The notes under the pieces were generated by a model. The model saw nothing but the letters and a program-made list of their open reading frames with translations, was not told the DNA's origin and did no database searches. A DNA stretch of 24,361 nucleotides from a virus. The stretch spans positions 1 through 24,361 of the IMG/VR virus record IMGVR_UViG_3300028388_004872. One strand, 5' to 3'. Each line of letters begins with the position of its first letter. The first letter of the stretch is position 1. A program made the position numbers and the translations under genes. Shown here piece after piece: positions 9,243-14,771 of this stretch.

Positions 9243-9455
9243 ATGCCAACAATTAAAGAATTATTAGAAACATCACCACCGGAAACTTCTAAAGCAAATG
9301 AGAAGGGTGTAGATACTACTCCAATCGGTGATGATAATCCAAGAGGTGAATTTTCTCCAACAGTTGATTTATCAAAAGATGAATCAAGACTTTCTGTAGC
9401 GAGAGGTGGTAAACTAAATACTCAAAAATACTCCGATACCGTATCTAGAGATTAA
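9243..9455 (+). CDS. Small hydrophilic protein of unknown function
   Basis: This 70-residue protein is not recognised. It is highly charged, Ser/Thr/Pro-rich and without hydrophobic stretches, so it is probably disordered apart from a short N-terminal helix (KELLET). The C-terminal part (LSKDESRLSVARGGKLNTQK) is more regular and could be an interaction segment. It lies between the structural block and the nuclease/primase block, 4 nt before the next gene, and has its own promoter-like motif. It could be a minor virion protein or an assembly factor. Coding status rests on a clean ATG, low hydrophobicity typical of such phage proteins, and tight spacing. Confidence 0.55.
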   Translation: MPTIKELLETSPPETSKANEKGVDTTPIGDDNPRGEFSPTVDLSKDESRLSVARGGKLNTQKYSDTVSRD

Positions 9456-9459
9456 GTTT

Positions 9460-9933
9460 ATGAATTGGATATATGATGGCAATCAAGTTTCATCTGTTGA
9501 TGATATGCCTGAAGGAGTTTATGGATTTATTTATGAAGTTACTCATTTACCCAGTGGAAGAAAATATCTTGGTAGAAAACAAGTAACCTTTACACGAAAG
9601 AAAAAAATTGGTAAAAGAGAATCTAAACAAATAAAAGAACAAAAAAAATTAAATGGAGAACGTGCGGTATCTCCAAAATATAAATATGTAACCAAAGAGT
9701 CTGATTGGAAAGACTATTATGGATCATCAGATGAAGTTAAAGAACTACTTAAAGAAGGTTCAACAGACGATTTTAAAAGAGAAATTTTAGAGTATGCTTT
9801 TCATAAAAAACAATTATCTTACAAAGAAACATCATTACTTTTTACAAGAAAAGTGTTAGAAACAGATGAATATATAAATTCTAATATACAAGGTAAGTGG
9901 TTTAGAAAAGATACCAAAGACATTATTCAATAA
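9460..9933 (+). CDS. GIY-YIG family endonuclease
   Basis: This 157-residue protein carries the GIY-YIG nuclease layout: FIY at 23-25, ten residues, then YLG at 36-38. After a lysine-rich stretch (45-80) come DWKDYYGSS (82-90), the candidate catalytic arginine R107 in F-K-R-E-I-L, the metal-binding glutamate candidate E123 in YKETSLL, and Asn at 140/142. GIY-YIG enzymes cut DNA; phage members include homing endonucleases and T4 endonuclease II. The order and spacing of the conserved residues are seen directly, while the substrate is not known. It is a free-standing gene next to the primase, where mobile nucleases and genome-processing nucleases both occur in T4-like phages. The Lys-rich insertion between the YIG motif and the DWxxYYG motif could bind DNA. 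Confidence 0.75.
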   Translation: MNWIYDGNQVSSVDDMPEGVYGFIYEVTHLPSGRKYLGRKQVTFTRKKKIGKRESKQIKEQKKLNGERAVSPKYKYVTKESDWKDYYGSSDEVKELLKEGSTDDFKREILEYAFHKKQLSYKETSLLFTRKVLETDEYINSNIQGKWFRKDTKDIIQ

Positions 9934-9947
9934 TTAAATATAATAAA

Positions 9948-10148
9948 ATGACACTACAACAAGTTGCAATAAAATATAGAATATCTGAAAACTCATTAGG
10001 TTCAAAAGAAGAAGGACTTATTGTTGCCGCAAAATCAATTGATGATATTATTTCAGAAATGAGAAGAAGAAATGAAAATGGAGATTCTATACAAAAGTTA
10101 TTAAGATTAAAAGATTTTTTGATTGATGTAAAAAATACATCATTTTAA
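9948..10148 (+). CDS. Small helical protein of unknown function
   Basis: This 66-residue protein is unrecognised. It is predicted to be mostly helical, with a hydrophobic/charged pattern in SIDDIISEMRRRNENGD and IQKLLRLKDFLIDVK. It has no Cys, signal peptide or membrane segment. It lies 14 nt after the nuclease gene and 37 nt before the primase, so it probably belongs to the nucleic-acid metabolism operon. The leader is A/T-only without a Shine-Dalgarno sequence, as for several neighbours. It could be a small partner of a replication protein, but nothing in the sequence shows that. Confidence 0.5.
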   Translation: MTLQQVAIKYRISENSLGSKEEGLIVAAKSIDDIISEMRRRNENGDSIQKLLRLKDFLIDVKNTSF

Positions 10149-10177
10149 TTGACATTTAATATTTTTTTTCGTATATT
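10149..10177 (+). promoter_or_regulatory. Sigma70-like promoter upstream of primase
   Basis: A full TTGACA (10149-10154) is followed by a 17-nt spacer with an 8-T run and then TATATT (10172-10177). This is the best conventional -35/-10 pair in the window. The ATG of the primase is 8 nt after the -10, so a transcript starting 6-8 nt downstream would have almost no leader. It could allow host polymerase to transcribe primase and the recombination gene independently of the structural genes. Confidence 0.5.
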
Positions 10178-10185
10178 GTTTCTGT

Positions 10186-11133
10186 ATGCTAACAAATAGA
10201 AATAAGAATACAGTAATAAAAATACTTGATAGAAGTCTTGGAGTTGGAAATTCTCTTAAAGGAGATGAGCGTTCTCACTACTGTCCTTTTTGTCACCATC
10301 ATAAAAAGAAACTTCAAGTAAACCTAGAAAATCAAAAATGGCATTGTTGGGTATGTGATTCCAAAGGAAGAACTATATCTTTTTTACTTTCAAAGTTAAA
10401 TGTTGATTATTCTGAAATACAAAAAATAAATTCTATCTATGGTGATGATGGTAGTTATTCAAAAACAAAATCAGAAGATGAATCAAAAATACAACTTCGA
10501 TTACCAAAAGAATTTATTTCTCTCAAAGATAAACCTATAGAAATAAATCCATATTATAATCAAGCAATTTATTATCTTAAACAAAGAGATATTGGAATAG
10601 ATTTAATCCAAAAATATAATATTGGATACTGCGAAGGTGGGTTATATGATGGTAGAATAATTATTCCTTCATATGATGAAGAATTAAATTTAAATTATTT
10701 TGTAGCTCGTACATTTTATGATGATGATACGGTTATGAAATATAAAAACCCACCAGTAAGTAGAAACGTAATAGTTTTTGAAAATCAAATAAATTGGAAT
10801 GAACCAATAATTTTAGTGGAAGGTGTTTTTGATTCCTTTTCAGTAAGAAGAAATGTAATACCTTTACTTGGTAAATTTATACCAAAAATATTGTTAGATA
10901 AAATAAAAGAAAAAAAAGTAAAAGAGATTATAATTTTACTCGATAATGATGCAGTAAATGAAAGCTCAAAGTATGCTGATTATTTCTTAAAAAATAATAT
11001 AGAAGTAAAAAATATAATACCATCATCAAAAGATGCTTCTGATTTAGGATTTGATTATGTTAATAATTTAATTAAATCTACAAAAAATACAAAATGGGAA
11101 GATAATATTTTCTCTAAACTTAATACCATATGA
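10186..11133 (+). CDS. DNA primase (CHC2 zinc finger + Toprim)
   Basis: This 315-residue protein makes RNA primers for lagging-strand synthesis, acting with a replicative helicase that is not in this window. The N-terminal zinc-binding domain has four cysteines in CPFC (33-36) and CWVC (54-57), the CHC2-type arrangement with His31/His53 nearby. The Toprim part has the glutamate motif VEGVFD (211-216) and the metal-binding LLDND (251-255), with D253 and D255 as expected. At 315 residues it is about the size of T4 gp61 and much shorter than bacterial DnaG, lacking a helicase-interaction domain of DnaG length. Its TGA overlaps the ATG of the next gene (ATGA), implying translational coupling with the recombination protein. 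The only ATG before the zinc finger is the one chosen. Confidence 0.85.
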   Translation: MLTNRNKNTVIKILDRSLGVGNSLKGDERSHYCPFCHHHKKKLQVNLENQKWHCWVCDSKGRTISFLLSKLNVDYSEIQKINSIYGDDGSYSKTKSEDESKIQLRLPKEFISLKDKPIEINPYYNQAIYYLKQRDIGIDLIQKYNIGYCEGGLYDGRIIIPSYDEELNLNYFVARTFYDDDTVMKYKNPPVSRNVIVFENQINWNEPIILVEGVFDSFSVRRNVIPLLGKFIPKILLDKIKEKKVKEIIILLDNDAVNESSKYADYFLKNNIEVKNIIPSSKDASDLGFDYVNNLIKSTKNTKWEDNIFSKLNTI

Positions 11134-14123
11134 TAAAAAAAATATATCATGTCGCGGATTTGCACATTCGCAACCTTAAAAGACACAAAGAATATAAAGA
11201 AGTATTCGATAAATTTTTACAAGAAGTAAAAGATAATGATTTAGGTGATGAAGCAGTTATTTATTTAGCAGGTGATATAGCTCATGCTAAAACTGAAATG
11301 TCACCTGAATTGATTAAAATGATTAGTTGGTTTTTAAGTGAATGCTCAAAATTACACCATACTTTTCTTATTACAGGAAACCACGATTGTAATTTAAATA
11401 ATAATTACAGATTAGATGCACTTTCTCCTATTGTAGAAAATTTAAACAATAACCGAATACATTATTTAAAAGACACTCAAGTTTACGATTTTAAAAACTT
11501 AACTTTTGTAGTTTATTCAATTTTAGATGATAAGAAAAATTGGCCTTCTGCTGATGAGGTTAAAGGGGAAAATAAAATATGTTTATTTCACGGACCTGTT
11601 AATAAAGCTCAAACTGATATTGGATATACTGTATCTTCAAATTCATTTACTGCTGATATGTTTGATGGGTTTGATATGGCGTTACTTGGTGATATTCATA
11701 AAAGACAAAATTTAGGTGAAGGATATGAATGGGCAGTTTACGCTGGTAGTTTTGTGCAGCAAAATCATGGAGAGCTTTTAGAAAATCATGGTTATTTATT
11801 ATGGGATGTAGAAAGTAGAACATATACCGAGCATAATATCCATAATGATTATGGGTTTTTAACTATTGATATAAAAGACGGCCAAGTTCCAGAATGGGTT
11901 TATGATGAAGTAAATACCAAAAATATTGTTGGTAATGTTCGAGATGAAACTTTTCAAAATAAACTTATCAAAGAATATTTAGAAACTCAATTTTTATTAG
12001 AAGATGATGATTTAGAAGAAATTGGTAAAATTAATAAAGAAATAAATTCTAGAATAGATGACTCTAAGGGAGCACAAAATATAGTTTGGTATCCAAAGTC
12101 ATTTGAATTTTCTAATATGTTTTCTTATGGTGAAAGTAATAAACTAAGGTTTAACAAAGCAAATGGAATTATAGGTATATTTGCACCCAATGCTTCCGGT
12201 AAATCATCTTTATTTGATGCACTTTCTTTTTGTATATATGATAAAACATCACGTACTTATCTTGCTAAAAATATATTAAATAATAGAAAGTCAAACTTTT
12301 ATTGTAAATTCAATTTTGAAATAAATGGAATTGATTTTTTTGTTGAAAGAAAAGGTAAACTCATTAACAAAGGAAAAAATGTAAAAGTAGATGTAAACTT
12401 TTGGAAAGAAGAAAATGGAATAACAACATCTTTAAATGGCGAACAGCGTAGAGATACAAATCATATTATTCAACAGTATTTGGGAACATATGAAGATTTT
12501 GTTTTAACTTCACTTTCTTTACAAGGTAATAATGCACTTTTTATAGATAAATCTCAAAGTGAACGAAAAGATATACTTGCTCAATTTATAGGTGTAGATA
12601 TATTTGATAAACTTTACAATGAAGCATCGGAAGAAAATAGAGAAAATAGAACTTTAATTAAAAAGTTTAAAAGAGATGACTTTACTTCCAAACTTGCTGA
12701 TATAGAATTGCAATATAATAAAAAACAAAATGAATATAAATTATTAAATACAGAATTAAAATCTGCAAAATCACTAACAGAAGATATAAATAAAGAAATA
12801 CTTTTATTAAATAATCAGTTAGTAAATATTTCCACAAGTGTAACAGATGTAGATATTGCAAAATCTGAATTAGAAAAATATAAAACTGAATTATCTTCAT
12901 ATAAAGATTTAATCAATAAAACTCAAAATAGTATTGAAGAATTAGAAAAAAATCAAATAGAGTTAGAAGATATATTAGATGAATATGATTATGATGAGTT
13001 AAAAGAAAAAGTTGAAAGGTCTAATAAATTACAAAATGATTTACAAAATATTCAAATTGAAATTGAAAAAAGAACATATAAACTATCGTCTTTTAATGAA
13101 AGAAAATCGCATTTAGATACACACAAGTATAATGAAAATTGTGAGATTTGTATGGAAAACTCACATACTATTTTAGAACAAAAAGAAAAGATAGTTAATG
13201 ATATTAAAGAAATAAATCAATCAATAACTGAGTTAAATAATAAAGAATCTAAATTAAAACATAGTATTGATGAACTTATTGAATATAAAAACCAATATTC
13301 ATTATACATTGAAACTAAAGAAAAAGAAGTTAAAATAGATAGAGATTTAAATAATTTATTAACTAAAATTTCTAATTATGAAAATAAAATTTTAGATTTT
13401 ACTAACAAAATTGAAAATTTAGATAAAGAAATATCCCAATATTACAAAAATGAAAATATTATTAAAAATAATAATAAAATAAAAAGTAGTATTAAATTAA
13501 AAGAAGGCGAATTAAACTCAAATAAAAAAGATGTAACCAATAAAGAAAATAAGTTATTATCTATAAATGGAGAAGTTTCTTCACTTAAAAATCAAATAGA
13601 AAATATAAGTGATAGAATTGATGAAGTAAAACAACTTGAGGAACAGAATAGATTATATGAATATTATTTAAATGCATTAAATAGAGATGGTGTTTCTTAT
13701 GATTTAATTTCTAAATCACTTCCTATGATAGAAGGTGAGGTAAATAATATACTGACTCAAATTGTAGAGTTTGGAATGCAATTGGAAATGGATGGTAAAA
13801 ACATTAATGCTTATATTGTCTATGATGACCAACGATGGTCTTTAGAAATGTGTAGTGGTATGGAACGATTCATATCAGGTCTTGCAATTCGAATTGCTTT
13901 AATTAATGTATGTAATTTACCAAGACCAAATTTTTTGGTTATTGATGAAGGGTTTGGTACATTAGATAGTGAAAACTTAACATCATTGTATATGTTATTT
14001 TCTTATCTAAAAACTCAATTCGATTTTGTTATGATTATATCTCATATTGATTCAATGAGAGATGTAGTGGATAACCTAATTGAAATAAAAAAAGAAGAAG
14101 GATTTTCTTCAGTTAAACTTTAG
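11130..14123 (+). CDS. Fused Mre11/gp47-type nuclease and Rad50/gp46-type ATPase
   Basis: This 997-residue protein joins both halves of the SbcCD/gp46-47 recombination complex, which trims DNA ends for recombination-dependent replication. Nuclease half: DLH (10-12), GDIAH (48-52), GNHD (83-86), H154 in FHGP, and GDIHK (187-191), all metallophosphoesterase motifs. ATPase half, from about 320: Walker A APNASGKS (352-359), a long coiled coil with zinc-hook CEIC (671-674) at its tip, signature CSGMERF (908-914), Walker B LVIDEG (936-941) with a GTLD D-loop, and SH (971-972) of the H-loop. T4 and E. coli encode these as two proteins; here the frame is continuous. The first Walker A position is Ala instead of the usual Gly. 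It is coupled to the primase by ATGA, and its stop overlaps a convergent gene. Confidence 0.9.
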   Translation: MIKKIYHVADLHIRNLKRHKEYKEVFDKFLQEVKDNDLGDEAVIYLAGDIAHAKTEMSPELIKMISWFLSECSKLHHTFLITGNHDCNLNNNYRLDALSPIVENLNNNRIHYLKDTQVYDFKNLTFVVYSILDDKKNWPSADEVKGENKICLFHGPVNKAQTDIGYTVSSNSFTADMFDGFDMALLGDIHKRQNLGEGYEWAVYAGSFVQQNHGELLENHGYLLWDVESRTYTEHNIHNDYGFLTIDIKDGQVPEWVYDEVNTKNIVGNVRDETFQNKLIKEYLETQFLLEDDDLEEIGKINKEINSRIDDSKGAQNIVWYPKSFEFSNMFSYGESNKLRFNKANGIIGIFAPNASGKSSLFDALSFCIYDKTSRTYLAKNILNNRKSNFYCKFNFEINGIDFFVERKGKLINKGKNVKVDVNFWKEENGITTSLNGEQRRDTNHIIQQYLGTYEDFVLTSLSLQGNNALFIDKSQSERKDILAQFIGVDIFDKLYNEASEENRENRTLIKKFKRDDFTSKLADIELQYNKKQNEYKLLNTELKSAKSLTEDINKEILLLNNQLVNISTSVTDVDIAKSELEKYKTELSSYKDLINKTQNSIEELEKNQIELEDILDEYDYDELKEKVERSNKLQNDLQNIQIEIEKRTYKLSSFNERKSHLDTHKYNENCEICMENSHTILEQKEKIVNDIKEINQSITELNNKESKLKHSIDELIEYKNQYSLYIETKEKEVKIDRDLNNLLTKISNYENKILDFTNKIENLDKEISQYYKNENIIKNNNKIKSSIKLKEGELNSNKKDVTNKENKLLSINGEVSSLKNQIENISDRIDEVKQLEEQNRLYEYYLNALNRDGVSYDLISKSLPMIEGEVNNILTQIVEFGMQLEMDGKNINAYIVYDDQRWSLEMCSGMERFISGLAIRIALINVCNLPRPNFLVIDEGFGTLDSENLTSLYMLFSYLKTQFDFVMIISHIDSMRDVVDNLIEIKKEEGFSSVKL

Positions 14124-14286
14124 TAGAGTTTGATTTCAGTATATTAGTGGTAGGTTTGGTTGATATTCTATCTTTTATTAGAGATTCAACCAGACCTTTT
14201 ATTTTATATCCCCTATCATTGCAAAATTGTTTTAGATGTCTATGTACATCTTCATCTATTTGAATCATTTTATATTTCTTGTTCAT
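14113..14286 (-). CDS. Small ribbon-helix-helix (Arc/CopG-like) protein
   Basis: This 57-residue protein begins MNKKYKMIQIDEDVHRHLKQ. Its layout is a short beta strand (YKMIQID, 5-11), a helix (EDVHRHLKQFCNDRG, 12-26), a turn and a second helix (KIKGLVESLIKDRI, 28-41) with a polar tail, which fits the ribbon-helix-helix DNA-binding fold. Such proteins dimerise and bind short tandem operator sites through the strand, often repressing their own operon. The ATG overlaps the last 17 nt of the DUF2452 gene, implying translational coupling. Its stop overlaps the convergent recombination gene by 11 nt. A second in-frame ATG at codon 7 is possible but would lose most of the binding strand. Short length makes it easy to miss. 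Confidence 0.72.
   Translation of the reverse strand: MNKKYKMIQIDEDVHRHLKQFCNDRGYKIKGLVESLIKDRISTKPTTNILKSNSTKV
14152..14209 (+). terminator. Candidate intrinsic terminator inside the convergent gene
   Basis: A 12-bp stem (14152-14163 with 14186-14197, one G-U wobble) encloses a 22-nt loop that contains a second TCTA/TAGA pairing. It is followed on the + strand by TTTTATTTTATAT. It begins 28 nt after the stop of the recombination gene and would end that operon. It lies entirely inside the coding region of the minus-strand small gene. No T-tract follows on the minus strand, so it should act in one direction. Confidence 0.55.
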
Positions 14287-14683
14287 ATTTTTCCCATTTA
14301 AGCTCGCTATTTAAAATAAAAGTACCAATGTATTTTTGATTCCATTGATCGGGTTCAATCATAGATAAAAAATATTTATCTTGTTCTTTTTTGTATAAAA
14401 AATAAATATTACCCACAATAGGTTCAAATTGAAAACTACAATTATAAATAATTTCATTCCATTTATAATCTTCTACTAGTTTTTTATATTCTTCTTTTAA
14501 TTCTTCAAATTTTGTAGAAATTTGATGATTTACTTTTCCTATTCCTTTTTGTTTCCACGAAGATATATCATTTAACTTAATAGATGGAGCACCAACGTTA
14601 GAACCATATGGTAGTAACTTAGCATAAAATCCTCTTTCTTCTGAATAAACCACTTGATCAGGATATTTTTTCTGTTTTTTCAA
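14270..14683 (-). CDS. DUF2452-family protein
   Basis: This 137-residue protein is on the opposite strand to its neighbours. It has the run GNIYFLYKKE followed by SMIEPDQWN and YIGTFILNSELKWEKYE (about 91-134), the hallmark of DUF2452, the family that also includes human C1orf50. The N-terminal half (PYGSNVGAP, 26-34, then ISSWKQKGIGKVNHQ) matches bacterial members as I remember them. No function is established for the family. No ATG is available; the chosen TTG is the only standard start upstream of the conserved part, and it is preceded by a TATTTATA motif and a tandem repeat. It forms a two-gene unit with the RHH gene and may be a host-derived cargo gene (moron). Confidence 0.75.
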   Translation of the reverse strand: MKKQKKYPDQVVYSEERGFYAKLLPYGSNVGAPSIKLNDISSWKQKGIGKVNHQISTKFEELKEEYKKLVEDYKWNEIIYNCSFQFEPIVGNIYFLYKKEQDKYFLSMIEPDQWNQKYIGTFILNSELKWEKYEQEI

Positions 14684-14690
14684 AAATATA

Positions 14691-14710
14691 TAGTTTTCTT
14701 TAGTTTTCTT
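14691..14710 (-). repeat. Tandem 10-bp direct repeat, candidate operator
   Basis: TAGTTTTCTT occurs twice with no gap (14691-14700 and 14701-14710), reading AAGAAAACTA twice on the minus strand. It lies just downstream of the minus-strand TATTTATA and 8 nt before the TTG start of the DUF2452 gene. Ribbon-helix-helix proteins usually bind short tandem subsites about one helical turn apart, and this operon encodes one, so an autoregulatory operator is plausible. Confidence 0.4.
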
Positions 14711-14711
14711 A

Positions 14712-14719
14712 TATAAATA
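14712..14719 (-). promoter_or_regulatory. TATTTATA motif before the minus-strand cassette
   Basis: On the minus strand TATTTATA lies 29-36 nt before the DUF2452 start, the same motif and similar spacing as before several + strand genes. On the + strand the same bases read TATAAATA, the T4 late-promoter core, 52 nt before the fibre gene, so it could serve either direction. Confidence 0.4.
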
Positions 14720-14740
14720 GTAAATAATAATTTATTATAT

Positions 14741-14750
14741 CATATTTATT
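14741..14750 (+). promoter_or_regulatory. Candidate promoter of the giant fibre gene
   Basis: CATATTTATT lies 22-31 nt before the fibre ATG and is preceded by TTTATTATAT, closely resembling the sequence before the gene at 9243. It is one base from the TATTTATA motif. No -35 box is seen. The 88-nt gap is shared with the divergent minus-strand cassette. Confidence 0.35.
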
Positions 14751-14771
14751 TAGGACAATCTAATAGAATAT

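Noticed and set aside
11527-11715. 62-codon + strand open frame inside the recombination gene
   Set aside because: It lies wholly within the conserved nuclease domain in another frame and has the Leu/Ile-rich composition typical of shadow frames in A/T-rich genes.
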